Shown: positions 46,145-56,242 of the stretch, piece after piece
Position numbering within the stretch: position 1 is the stretch's first letter
How the letters are laid out: every line of letters starts with the position of its first letter
Assembly: GCA_946479745.1 (NCBI GenBank)
Contig: CAMLGZ010000007.1
Coordinates: 1 to 64,000 of the forward strand
Direction of reading: 5' to 3'
Source of the DNA: an uncultured Pseudoxanthomonas sp.
Lineage (GTDB): Bacteria; Pseudomonadota; Gammaproteobacteria; Xanthomonadales; Xanthomonadaceae
Length of the DNA: 64,000 bases
Translations under genes and position numbers: made by a program
Notes under the pieces: model-generated
Told to the model about the DNA's origin: nothing
Database searches by the model: none
The model's input: the letters and a program-made list of their open reading frames with translations, nothing else

Positions 46145-46963
46145 TCAGGGACAAGCTTCCGGGACTTTCTCCCAGACCAGCGGCTCCCAATAGGCATTGT
46201 CGCGGATGCTTTGCGTATCCAGCTTGTCCTTGAGCAGGCGCGCGCCAACGCGGTAACTCATGCCGGGCTCGACATCGATCACCAGCGATTTGTAGGCGCG
46301 CGCCAACGCGAACTTCTTCATCTTGGAGATCTGTTGCAATTGCGCGGAGCTCAGGCGCGCGGGATCGATGAACTCGCGCACCACCAGAACATGCTTGCCT
46401 GCTTTGACGCGGTGGCGGTTGGTGGGCTGCTGCAGCGGTGTGCTGTTCCCGTCGATCTGGGTGATTTCGGCTTGAAATATGCCTTTGCTGCGGGGAGCGA
46501 CGCCCGCCAGCGTGCTGAGATAGCCGCAAGATCGCGCGCCTGCCTGCGACGCCGAAGTTGCGGCGGCGTCCGCACGGCCCGAAAGCGCGAGCGTCTTGCC
46601 GTTGCGCACGGCTTCCACCCGCAGCGCGCCGTTGCCTTCCTGTAATGCGCTTTCAAGCGTGGACGACGGTTTGGGTGTGTTGTCCAGGCGGCGTCCGTTG
46701 ATCGCGCGCAACCGATCGCCCGCCCGCAATCCCAGCCGATCGGCCGCTCCTCCGGGAGTGACCGCAAGAATGGTCACTCCGTTGGCGCTGGCCTGCCGCA
46801 CGTCGACCACCGCGCCCAGTTCATAGTGCGCTTGAGCGGAGGGCGTGCCGGCCTGCAATGCACCGGCGACAGCCGACTCGACGGCTTGCCCGGCGTTTGC
46901 ATGGGGAGCGACGAGCAGCCATGCGCCGAGCAGCGTGCCGGCAAGGAGAGTGCGGAATGGCAT
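46145..46963 (-). CDS. PDZ-domain exported protein
   Basis: A 272-residue protein: signal peptide (about 1-24, ending ANA), a PDZ domain (about 48-125, with GVTILAVTPGGAADRLGLRAGDRLRAI split by a strand), then a C-terminal domain of unknown type. No protease catalytic triad. It follows an anti-sigma factor gene, so a role in envelope-stress sensing is a reasonable but unproven idea. Confidence 0.82.
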   Translation of the reverse strand: MPFRTLLAGTLLGAWLLVAPHANAGQAVESAVAGALQAGTPSAQAHYELGAVVDVRQASANGVTILAVTPGGAADRLGLRAGDRLRAINGRRLDNTPKPSSTLESALQEGNGALRVEAVRNGKTLALSGRADAAATSASQAGARSCGYLSTLAGVAPRSKGIFQAEITQIDGNSTPLQQPTNRHRVKAGKHVLVVREFIDPARLSSAQLQQISKMKKFALARAYKSLVIDVEPGMSYRVGARLLKDKLDTQSIRDNAYWEPLVWEKVPEACP

Positions 46964-46982
46964 GGCTATCTATATCTCCGAA

Positions 46983-47390
46983 TCAGATTCGGTTGCGTCG
47001 GAAAGCGGAGTCGCCGGACTGGATACCGACCAGCAGCGCATCGCGCGCCACCCACATCGGAGCGATCTCGGCATCGCTGGCGCCGCGGTCGTAGGCGGCT
47101 TGCAGCGCATGGTCGAGCGCGCGCAATTCCGCCTGCACATCGTGCTCCCCGCGCAGAGACGAATGCGCGGCGATTTGTTCGCCTGACACCCTGTCTGCGC
47201 CGGCGAACATCGGGGTCAGCAACGGGGTCGCCATCACTGCCGCAAGCGCCAGCGCGGCGATTCCGGCGCTGAGTTTGCGGCGCTGGAGTTTCTGCCTGCG
47301 TTTGGCGTCCACGCGCTGCCACAAGCCGTCGGGCAACGGAATTTCGGGAAGATCGCGCAGTTGTTCGTGCATTCGAGTAGGTTCAATCAT
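46983..47390 (-). CDS. Putative anti-sigma factor, single-pass membrane protein
   Basis: A 135-residue protein with a cytosolic N-terminus (about 1-38), one transmembrane helix (LSAGIAALALAAVMATPLL) and a periplasmic acidic C-terminus. No zinc-binding HxxxCxxC motif, so it is not a classic ZAS anti-sigma. The ATG at 47390 has AGGAG 6 bases upstream and overlaps the sigma factor stop by 8 bases, which supports an anti-sigma role by context. Confidence 0.72.
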   Translation of the reverse strand: MIEPTRMHEQLRDLPEIPLPDGLWQRVDAKRRQKLQRRKLSAGIAALALAAVMATPLLTPMFAGADRVSGEQIAAHSSLRGEHDVQAELRALDHALQAAYDRGASDAEIAPMWVARDALLVGIQSGDSAFRRNRI

Positions 47391-47925
47391 CGCCAACTCC
47401 TGTTTCCAGATCGTCGCGCAGCTTCGCCAGCGCGCGCGAGACTATCGATTTCGACCAGCTTTGGCTGCGGCCAAAACGTTCCCCCAGCTCCGGGTGGGAC
47501 CAGCCTTCCATTTCATGCAGCCACACTACGGTACGCGCCAGCGGCGGCAGGCGTTGCAGCATGCCCAGGATTTCCACGTTTTCGGTAGGGTCGTTGCTGT
47601 CGTCGGGCCATGCATCGTGATCGGCCTCGGCCACGAAGCGCTGTTCGCGGCGCAGCCTGTCGATGGCGGCATTGGCCGCTACTCTTTTCAACCAGGGGCG
47701 CAGCGGCGCGTCGTCGCGCAATCCCGAAAGGAAACCCAGCATTTTCAGGAAGGTGTCCTGGGTGATGTCCTCGGCGGCCGCGGCGTTGCCGGTCAGGCGG
47801 TACGCCAATGCGTGAATGGCCTTCGCGTGGCTGCGATAGAGCTGCGCGAACGCTTCGTGGTCGCCCCAGCGCGCTTTGCGCACCAGCGCGGCTTCTTCAG
47901 GATTGGCTTCTGGGGCGGAATGCAT
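47383..47925 (-). CDS. ECF-type RNA polymerase sigma factor
   Basis: A 180-residue group 4 sigma. Region 2 FAQLYRSHAKAIHALAYRL and DITQDTFLKMLGFLSGL, and region 4 VVWLHEMEGWSHPELGERF with helix SWSKSIVSRALAKLR. It should direct a small regulon; its signal probably passes through the anti-sigma gene it overlaps by 8 bases. Spacing and order resemble other envelope-stress sigma operons. Confidence 0.9.
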   Translation of the reverse strand: MHSAPEANPEEAALVRKARWGDHEAFAQLYRSHAKAIHALAYRLTGNAAAAEDITQDTFLKMLGFLSGLRDDAPLRPWLKRVAANAAIDRLRREQRFVAEADHDAWPDDSNDPTENVEILGMLQRLPPLARTVVWLHEMEGWSHPELGERFGRSQSWSKSIVSRALAKLRDDLETGVGDD

Positions 47926-47983
47926 CGCACGAGGATACGGTCAGGGGGCGGTTTGCGTCGCAAGCCGGAGCGATCGGCCACGG

Positions 47984-49698
<1,715 letters not shown>

Positions 49699-49773
49699 CC
49701 GATTTTTCTAAGTCAAAAGGCTGTTAAGGTCCACAGGGTAAACTGCGTCGCACGTGACTAGCGAGAAAAATGC

Positions 49774-51180
49774 ATGACTCTTCTGCAGCCGGTTTTGTTG
49801 TCGGGTGGTTCAGGCACGCGCCTATGGCCATTATCGCGTGAGGCTTATCCGAAACAGTTCTTGCCGCTGGTCGGCGACGACACTATGGTGCAAGCCACGT
49901 GGCGCCGGGTGGCGCCCCTGGCCAGCGCCCCTCCGATCATAGTGGCGAACGAGGAGCACCGGTTCCTGGTGGCCGAACAATTGCGCCAGATTGGTGCGCC
50001 CGTACCGGCCATCATTCTTGAACCGGTGGGCCGCAACACCGCGCCGGCGATCGCGGCTGCGGCGTTGCAGGCGCTGGCCGGAGGCCAGGACCCGTTGTTG
50101 CTGGTGTTGCCGTCCGACCATGTGGTACGCGATCCGGCCGCGTTTCGCAATGCGGTGGCCGAAGTCGCTGCAGTCGCCGAAGCCGGCGCGCTGGTGACGT
50201 TCGGCATAGTGCCGGATGCTCCGGAGACCGGTTTCGGTTACATCCAGTCCGAGCAAGGCGCCGGCCCGCAAAAAGTGCTGCGCTTCGTGGAGAAGCCGGA
50301 CGAGGCCACGGCGCAGTCGTATCTGGATGCAGGCAACTATTACTGGAACAGCGGCATGTTCCTGTTCCGCGCCAGCCGTTATCTGGAGGAACTGCGCAAA
50401 TACCGACCGGATATCGTGGATGCGGTCACCCTTGCGTTCGAGTCCGCGCAGCGCGACGGCGACTTCATCCGCCTGGACAAAGAAGCCTTCACCGCCAGCC
50501 CGGCCGATTCCATCGACTACGCGGTGATGGAGAAGACCGCCGACGCCATGGTGCTGCCGGTGGATATCGGCTGGAACGACGTCGGCAGCTGGTCGGCCCT
50601 GTGGGACGTGGCCGAACACGATGCCGATGGGAATTCCCACCACGGCGATGTGATCGCGGTGGATACCCGCAACAGTTACGCCTATGCGCAGCGCCTGGTG
50701 GCGCTGGTGGGCGTGGACGATATCGTGGTGGTGGAAACCGACGATGCGGTGCTGGTGGCGCATAAGGACAAGGTGCAGGAAGTGAAACAGGTGGTCGCCC
50801 GGCTGAAAGAAGCGCAGCGCAGCCAGGCGGTGCTTCACCGTGAAGTGCATCGTCCCTGGGGTAGCTACGATTCGGTGGATATGGGGTCGCGCCATCAGGT
50901 CAAACGGATCAAGGTCAAGCCCGGCGCGCAGCTGTCGTTGCAATCGCACCAGCATCGTGCCGAGCACTGGGTCATCGTCAAGGGCATCGCAAGGGTGACC
51001 CGCGACAACGACGTATTCGAACTTTTCGAAAACCAGTCCACGTATATTCCGATCGGCGCGAAACATCGCCTGGAGAATCCAGGCACGGAATGGTTGGAAC
51101 TGGTCGAGGTGCAGTCCGGCGCCTATCTGGGCGAAGACGACATCGTCCGCTATTCCGATATCTACGGCCGCAGTAGCTGA
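49774..51180 (+). CDS. xanB: Mannose-1-phosphate guanylyltransferase / mannose-6-phosphate isomerase
   Basis: A 468-residue bifunctional enzyme that makes GDP-mannose for LPS or exopolysaccharide. N-terminal nucleotidyltransferase [26 protein letters not shown] motif, and C-terminal type II PMI cupin with [10 protein letters not shown] and [10 protein letters not shown]. Usually called XanB in xanthomonads and AlgA in Pseudomonas. No other polysaccharide genes are adjacent. A strong bidirectional terminator follows. Confidence 0.95.
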   Translation: MTLLQPVLLSGGSGTRLWPLSREAYPKQFLPLVGDDTMVQATWRRVAPLASAPPIIVANEEHRFLVAEQLRQIGAPVPAIILEPVGRNTAPAIAAAALQALAGGQDPLLLVLPSDHVVRDPAAFRNAVAEVAAVAEAGALVTFGIVPDAPETGFGYIQSEQGAGPQKVLRFVEKPDEATAQSYLDAGNYYWNSGMFLFRASRYLEELRKYRPDIVDAVTLAFESAQRDGDFIRLDKEAFTASPADSIDYAVMEKTADAMVLPVDIGWNDVGSWSALWDVAEHDADGNSHHGDVIAVDTRNSYAYAQRLVALVGVDDIVVVETDDAVLVAHKDKVQEVKQVVARLKEAQRSQAVLHREVHRPWGSYDSVDMGSRHQVKRIKVKPGAQLSLQSHQHRAEHWVIVKGIARVTRDNDVFELFENQSTYIPIGAKHRLENPGTEWLELVEVQSGAYLGEDDIVRYSDIYGRSS

Positions 51181-51203
51181 TAGCTCGAAAACAAGTGAGC
51201 GCC

Positions 51204-51237
51204 AAGAAGAACGCCCGCTTGCGCGGGCGTTCTTCTT
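51204..51237. terminator. Bidirectional intrinsic terminator
   Basis: AAGAAGAACGCCCGC, TTGC loop, GCGGGCGTTCTTCTT: a perfect 15-bp stem with A-run and T-run sides. It serves both xanB and the convergent GlsB-type gene. Confidence 0.93.
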
Positions 51238-51253
51238 TGCAGAGTGGCAATGG

Positions 51254-51544
51254 TCAGCGCGGAGGCAGGCCGCCGCGCTTCTTGCCACGGAGCAGGCTGA
51301 CGATCAGCAGGATCACGATGGCGCCGATAAGCGCGCCGATGAATCCCGCCGCCTGTCCGGGCGCGTACCAGCCCATCTGCTGGCCGATGAAACTGGAGAG
51401 CACTGCGCCCGCGATGCCCAGCAGGATGGTCAGGATGATGCCCATGCCGTCGTTGCCGGGCTTGAGGAAACGCGCAAGCAGACCGACGATCAAACCGATG
51501 AAGACGATGTAGAGCCAGCTACCGCTACCGAGCAGACCTTCCAT
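51254..51544 (-). CDS. GlsB/YeaQ/YmgE family membrane protein
   Basis: A 96-residue hydrophobic protein with three helices and the family pattern GLIVGLLARFLKPGNDGMG and LLGIAGAVLSSFIG. These transglycosylase-associated family proteins are often stress-induced, with no known activity. ATG at 51544 has GAGGAGTGCGTA upstream; a longer frame has no good start. Confidence 0.9.
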   Translation of the reverse strand: MEGLLGSGSWLYIVFIGLIVGLLARFLKPGNDGMGIILTILLGIAGAVLSSFIGQQMGWYAPGQAAGFIGALIGAIVILLIVSLLRGKKRGGLPPR

Positions 51545-51605
51545 TACGCACTCCTCTTGGGTTAGGTGTGGCGGAGAGTAGCAGTCCGCCACACCGCTGT
51601 CAGAT

Positions 51606-53096
51606 TCAGCAGCAGCCGTGCTCACCGTGCTGGTCGCCGCCGGCCACCGCGGCCACGCCGGCGGTCTCGCCGCGCACGCTGGCGGCGTGATGGTCGGCGA
51701 TGACCCTGGCCACGCAGGCGGTGACCCGCTTGCCCATGGGGATGTGCAGGAACTCATTGGGGCCGTGCGCATTGGAGTGCGGCCCCAGCACGCCGGTGAT
51801 CATGAATTGGGCGCCCGGGAATTTTTCGCCCAGCATGCCCATGAACGGAATGGTGCCGCCTTCGCCCATGTACATCGCCGGCTTGCCGAACGCGGCCTGC
51901 GAAGCGGCATCGATGGAGCTGGACAACCACGGCGAGAGCGCCGGCGCGTTCCAGCCGCTGGACGCTTTCTCAAGCGCCAGCTCGACCTGAGCGCCATAAG
52001 GCGGATCGCGCAGCAGCAGTTCCTTCAATATCTCGCCGCCGCGCTTGCCTTCCAGCGTGGGCGGCAGGCGCAGCGACAGCTTGACCGCAGTCTGCGGACG
52101 AAGCACGTTGCCGGCCGAATCCAGCGGTGGCAAGCCATCGGCGCCGGTGATCGACAGCGCGGGACGCCAGGTGCGGTTGAGCACCAGTTCGGTCAGGTCG
52201 TCGGACATCGGCTGCATGCCCGGCAGGAACGGGAATTTGCTGTAGACCTCGTCGCCCAGCACGCCGGCGACTTTGGCGGCCTGTTCCAAGCGCTCTTGAG
52301 GAATGTCGACGAACAGGCTTTCGGGCTTTATTTTCCCGGTGGCTTCGTCCTCAAGGCGCGAGATCAGTTCGCGCAGGATGCGGAAGCTGGACGGCACGAT
52401 GCCCGAGGCATCACCGGAGTGCACGCCTTCGGACAGCACCTTGACCGAGAAATTGCCGCCGGCCATACCGCGCAGCGAAGTGGTGCACCACAGCTGGTCG
52501 TAGTTGCCGCAACCCGAATCCAGGCACACCACCAGGGAAGGCTTGCCGATGCGTTCGGCCAGGTGGTCCACATAGGCAGGCAGGTCGTAGCTGCCCGATT
52601 CCTCGCAGGCCTCGATCAGTATCACGCTGCGTGCATGGGGCAGGCCTTGTTCCTGCAGGGCCCGGATCGCGGCCAGCGACCCGAAGATCGCGTACCCGTC
52701 GTCGGCGCCGCCGCGGCCGAACAGCTTGTCGTCCTTGAGTACCGGAATCCACGGCCCCAGTCCGCTGTCCCAGCCGGTCATTTCGGGCTGTTTGTCCAAA
52801 TGCCCGTACAGAAGCACGGTATCGGTGCCGGTCTCGGGACCGCTGGCCGGGATCTCGATGAAAATCAGCGGGGTACGGCCTTCCAGCCGCACTACTTCCA
52901 GAACCATGCCGGGGATGGGCTGCTTGCGCGCCCAGGACTCCATCAGCTTGACCGCATCGTCCATATAGCCGTGGGCTACCCAGTCCTTGTCGAACATCGG
53001 CGACTTGTTGGGAATGCGGATGTATTCGACCAGCTGCGGGACGATTTCGTCGTCCCACAACCCGGAAACGAAACGGTCGATCTTGGCGGTATCCAT
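51606..53096 (-). CDS. M20 family metallopeptidase (dipeptidase)
   Basis: A 496-residue zinc peptidase. Metal ligands lie in LLYGHLDKQPEM (His-Asp), GRGGADDGYA, ACEESGS (catalytic Glu pair) and CLDSGCG; dimerisation domain about 215-380. The C-terminus ends in a His/Cys-rich GGDQHGEHGCC tail that is unusual and may bind metal. The family hydrolyses dipeptides such as carnosine or Xaa-His. No signal peptide, so cytosolic. Alone on its strand. Confidence 0.93.
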   Translation of the reverse strand: MDTAKIDRFVSGLWDDEIVPQLVEYIRIPNKSPMFDKDWVAHGYMDDAVKLMESWARKQPIPGMVLEVVRLEGRTPLIFIEIPASGPETGTDTVLLYGHLDKQPEMTGWDSGLGPWIPVLKDDKLFGRGGADDGYAIFGSLAAIRALQEQGLPHARSVILIEACEESGSYDLPAYVDHLAERIGKPSLVVCLDSGCGNYDQLWCTTSLRGMAGGNFSVKVLSEGVHSGDASGIVPSSFRILRELISRLEDEATGKIKPESLFVDIPQERLEQAAKVAGVLGDEVYSKFPFLPGMQPMSDDLTELVLNRTWRPALSITGADGLPPLDSAGNVLRPQTAVKLSLRLPPTLEGKRGGEILKELLLRDPPYGAQVELALEKASSGWNAPALSPWLSSSIDAASQAAFGKPAMYMGEGGTIPFMGMLGEKFPGAQFMITGVLGPHSNAHGPNEFLHIPMGKRVTACVARVIADHHAASVRGETAGVAAVAGGDQHGEHGCC

Positions 53097-53331
53097 GGAG
53101 TCTCCAGAGCCTTTGTAAGACCGCCAATTCTACGCCCGCGGGCGTAGAGGGCCGTTGAAGCAGAGCTCGGGGTAAGAATTTTCCTACGCCACGATAAGGC
53201 TTCCACCGGCATCGCCGGCAGCAGTAAGGCGATATTTTGACCGTGCGGCGGAGCGGAGACTGCTCACACCGGCGGACGGACAGGATTCCGGCCCCGGCGG
53301 AACCCAACCCAACGCCACAAGGAGAGTTGCC

Positions 53332-53670
53332 ATGAAATCGTTCGCCATCATTCTCAAATCCCTCGCCCTGTCGCTGCTGCTGGCTACCACTGCCTACGCT
53401 GCCGACAAGGTCAATATCAATACCGCGGACGCAGCCGCCATCGACACGGCGCTGCTCAACGTCGGTCCTGCCAAGGCCCAGGCCATCGTCGATTACCGCA
53501 AGGCCAACGGCGCGTTCAAGAGCCTCGAAGAGCTGGCCATGGTCAAGGGCATCGGCCTGAAAACGGTGGAAAAGAACCGCGACCGCATCGAATTGGGCCG
53601 CACGCCGGCCGCGCAGGGCAAGCCCGCCGCAGCCACGGCCACCAAGGCCAAGCCGGTCGCGCGACGCTGA
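53332..53670 (+). CDS. ComEA-type helix-hairpin-helix protein
   Basis: A 112-residue exported protein: signal peptide (about 1-23, ending AYA), then a ComEA HhH domain with VNINTADAAAIDTALLNVG and IVDYRKANGAFKSLEEL, GIGLKTVEKNRDRI, and an Ala/Lys tail. ComEA binds incoming double-stranded DNA in the periplasm during transformation. RBS AAGGAGAG precedes the ATG. The GGA-rich RNA candidate starts right after its stop. Confidence 0.93.
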   Translation: MKSFAIILKSLALSLLLATTAYAADKVNINTADAAAIDTALLNVGPAKAQAIVDYRKANGAFKSLEELAMVKGIGLKTVEKNRDRIELGRTPAAQGKPAAATATKAKPVARR

Positions 53671-53679
53671 TAGAACATC

Positions 53680-53905
53680 CCCACGTCCAGCGCTTGTGCA
53701 GGAAGCACGGCAGGGACGAAAGGGGGCAGGAAGCCAGGGGGACTCGGCAAGGACGCCTACAAGGATGTACCTACTAACGGACAGCTGGCCTGGTTGTCCG
53801 CAAGGGAATGAGGCAGGAAGCCGCAGTATCGGCGGGAAGCCTACAAGGAAGTCACCATCGCCCGGCCGCACACAGGATGTGCAGCCGGGCGATGTCTTTT
53901 GGGCC
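53680..53905 (+). ncRNA. Candidate CsrA/RsmA-sequestering sRNA (CsrB/RsmZ type)
   Basis: About 220 bases with roughly twelve GGA motifs and no credible gene. Several GGA sit in the loop of a small hairpin: GTGC-AGGAA-GCAC (53696-53708), GGC-AGGAA-GCC (53725-53735), TAC-AAGGAT-GTA (53758-53769), GGC-AGGAA-GCC (53812-53822), GGC-GGGAA-GCC (53831-53841), and CAGGA in the apical loop of the terminator. Loop-exposed GGA is the known CsrA/RsmA binding signature. An intrinsic terminator ends the stretch. No clear promoter; a start near 53680 or processing from comEA mRNA is possible. The boundaries are approximate and no Rfam search was run. Confidence 0.62.
53856..53900 (+). terminator. Intrinsic terminator of comEA / candidate sRNA
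   Basis: Stem CATCGCCCGGC (53856-53866) with GCCGGGCGATG (53884-53894), an upper stem GCACA/TGTGC with loop CAGGA, then TCTTTT. Very stable. It ends either comEA or the GGA-rich RNA. Confidence 0.85.
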
Positions 53906-53944
53906 GGGTAGACTTGTCCGGACGAGGAACGGGAAAGCTCACGC

Positions 53945-54529
53945 ATGTCGCACGAGTCGCGGGTCATCGCAGCCAATGAGTACCGGCGCGAAAGATGGAA
54001 GAACGGCACCGGCTGGACACGCGAGATCGCCCGCGTGCCCGAAACAGGAGACTGGGACTGGCGCCTTTCGATTGCGGAAATCGAACAGGACGGACCGTTC
54101 TCCGTATTTCCCGGTATCGACCGCGAGCTGGTGCTGATACGCGGCAATGGCCTGCGTCTGCGCTTCTCGGATGGAGAAGTGTACGAACTGCAACCGCCGC
54201 ATGCGCGGCTCCGTTTCGCGGGCGAGCGCGAAGTGCGCAGTGAGCTGCTGGAAGGCCCCACCCACGATTTCAATCTGATGTGGCGGCGCGATGCCGTGGC
54301 AGCCGAGTTGCTGCACCGCCCGCTGGTCGGCCCGATGCTGTTCTTCACCGAGCCGGGAGTGACCTGGGCGATCCATCTGCTGGCAGGACAGGCGAAGTTC
54401 GATCAGGCTTCGCAATTGCCGCCTTTGTGGACAGGAGACACCGCATTGCTGGCGGATGGAGAAGGCCGCGGGCGTTATGCGCTGGAAGGCGGCGGAGAAC
54501 TGCTCGCGATCAAGCTCAGGCTTTTGTAG
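53945..54529 (+). CDS. HutD/Ves family protein
   Basis: A 194-residue cupin-like protein of the HutD/Ves family. Segments YRRERWKNGTGWTREIAR, WDWRLSIAEIEQDGPFSVFPG and THDFNLMWRRD are the family core. The biochemical role is unknown; HutD is linked to histidine utilisation and Ves to cold response. No hut genes are near. The stop TAG belongs to the GTAG of the REP. Confidence 0.88.
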   Translation: MSHESRVIAANEYRRERWKNGTGWTREIARVPETGDWDWRLSIAEIEQDGPFSVFPGIDRELVLIRGNGLRLRFSDGEVYELQPPHARLRFAGEREVRSELLEGPTHDFNLMWRRDAVAAELLHRPLVGPMLFFTEPGVTWAIHLLAGQAKFDQASQLPPLWTGDTALLADGEGRGRYALEGGGELLAIKLRLL

Positions 54530-54599
54530 GAGCGGGCCATGCCCGCGAGCTCTTTTGACGAGGAGGAAGGAAAAGCTCGCGGGCATGGCCCGCTCCTAC
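54526..54599. repeat. GTAG-type REP, inverted pair
   Basis: GTAGGAGCGGGCCATGCCCG at 54526 and its inverted copy ending at 54599. It supplies the hutD stop and ends 5 bases before the stop of the convergent reductase gene. Same family as 14469 and 26312. Confidence 0.92.
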
Positions 54600-54604
54600 A
54601 ATGG

Positions 54605-56242
54605 TCAATACACGTCGCGGCGGTAGCGTCCTTCGCTCAGCATGCTTTCCACCGCCGCATCGCCCAAGACCTGCCGCAGCACGCTGTCCACGCCCGGCGC
54701 CATGCCGGCGAGGCTGCCACAGACGAAGATCGAAGTGCCCGCTCCGGCCCACTCACGCAAAGAACCGGCGGCCGCCAGCAGCTTGTGTTGCACGTAGACG
54801 GATTCGGCCTGGTCGCGTGAGAACGCAAGATCCAAACGCTCGATGCGGCCCTGGTTCCGCCATTCCAGTATTTCATCGCCATAAAAGAAATCGCGGCTGG
54901 AATTGCGTTCGCCGAACAGCAGCCAGTTGCGCCGCGAACCGGCCGCGATACGTTGCTTCAGATGCGCACGCAGTCCGGCTATGCCGGTGCCATTGCCGAT
55001 CAGGATCATCGGCTTGGCCGGGTCCGGCGCATGGAAGTTGGGATTGCTGCGGAAACGCAAGGCGATCTCGCCGCCGACAGGCGCGTAGTCGCACAGCCAG
55101 CCGCTGCCGATTCCGGGTTTGCCATCGGGACGCAGCAATCGGCGCAGCAGGATCTGCAGGCTGCCGTCGGCGGGCAGCGAGGCGATGGAGTATTCGCGGT
55201 GCGGCAACGGCTTCAGATCATCGGCGATGGTCTGCGCGTCTTTGCCTTTTATTTCGTCGATGCCAGGCAAATGCGAGCGCGCCATAAGCTCGGCAAGCGT
55301 CATCGGCCCGCCGTCGACCACCACGCGCGTATCGGCGGCAAGACCGGCCTGGTCCAACAGGGCCGCAACCGCTTGGGAGGAGTGCTGCGGACCTATCTCG
55401 GCGATGTCACCCGCGACCCAGGCGGGGTTCGCTCCCGCAGGCGGAGCTATCGCCAGATGGAAGGCGCCGCCGCCGACGCTGCCCGGATTGAGTTCGCGGC
55501 GTTCCAGTAGTTTCCACCGCTCGTAACGCGGCTGCGTCCAATCGGGAAGATCGGTTACGCCGCCCAATTGGCCAAGATGATGTTGCCAGTGGCGCAGCGC
55601 GCTTTCGTCGGCATTGTCGACTTCGACGATGTCGAAGAGGGCTTGTGCACCATGTTGCCGGAGCCAGCGATCCAACTGGTGTCCGAAGCCGCAGAAATGC
55701 TCGTATTCGCGGTCGCCCAGGGCCAGGACTGCGTAGCGCAGATCTTTCAGCTCTGCGGGCTTCGCCATCGCGCCACGCACGAAAGCCAACGCCTGGTCGG
55801 GTGGATCACCCTCGCCAGTGGTGCTGGCGACGAAAAGCGCACGTCCAGCGCCGGCCAGCATTGCGCTGTCGACTTCGCCAATGGCGCGGAGTTTTACGGC
55901 AAGTCCCGTACTGCGCAGGTTTTCCGCGCTTCGTTCGGCCAGTTGCTGTGCGAAGCCGGTCTGGCTGGCATAGACGACCAGTACGGACGAATCCCCAGCG
56001 GCTGAATCGGAAGTATCGTCACTGATCTTGCGAGCCCGAGATCGCCAGAGCAGTCCAGCACAGAACAGAAAATATGCCGACGATGCGATCGCTGCGCCGA
56101 TCCAGCGATCCGCGCGCGGCATTGCGGGCCACCAGTCGCCACGCTGCAGCATGAAGAGTCCGGCGGCGATCAGCATCAACAGCGCCAGCGATGCCGCGTT
56201 TCCCCAGAACGCACGCGAAGAAAAAGCCATGCCGCCGCTCAT
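54605..56242 (-). CDS. Membrane-anchored flavodoxin/FNR reductase (sulfite reductase flavoprotein-like)
   Basis: A 545-residue protein: two N-terminal transmembrane helices (about 14-30, 46-66), flavodoxin-like FMN domain (about 85-225; VVYASQTGFAQQLAE, STTGEGDPPDQA), and FAD/NADPH ferredoxin-reductase domain (about 240-545; REYSIAS, GNGTGIAGLRAHL, FVCGSLAGMAPGV). It can pass NADPH electrons through FAD and FMN to a membrane partner. Overlaps apbE by 4 bases. In this operon the likely acceptor is the PepSY protein or quinone (inference). Confidence 0.9.
   Translation of the reverse strand: MSGGMAFSSRAFWGNAASLALLMLIAAGLFMLQRGDWWPAMPRADRWIGAAIASSAYFLFCAGLLWRSRARKISDDTSDSAAGDSSVLVVYASQTGFAQQLAERSAENLRSTGLAVKLRAIGEVDSAMLAGAGRALFVASTTGEGDPPDQALAFVRGAMAKPAELKDLRYAVLALGDREYEHFCGFGHQLDRWLRQHGAQALFDIVEVDNADESALRHWQHHLGQLGGVTDLPDWTQPRYERWKLLERRELNPGSVGGGAFHLAIAPPAGANPAWVAGDIAEIGPQHSSQAVAALLDQAGLAADTRVVVDGGPMTLAELMARSHLPGIDEIKGKDAQTIADDLKPLPHREYSIASLPADGSLQILLRRLLRPDGKPGIGSGWLCDYAPVGGEIALRFRSNPNFHAPDPAKPMILIGNGTGIAGLRAHLKQRIAAGSRRNWLLFGERNSSRDFFYGDEILEWRNQGRIERLDLAFSRDQAESVYVQHKLLAAAGSLREWAGAGTSIFVCGSLAGMAPGVDSVLRQVLGDAAVESMLSEGRYRRDVY

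Noticed and set aside
49831..51288. 485-codon minus-strand frame over xanB
   Set aside because: Antisense to an enzyme with clear motifs on the plus strand, and it runs through the terminator.
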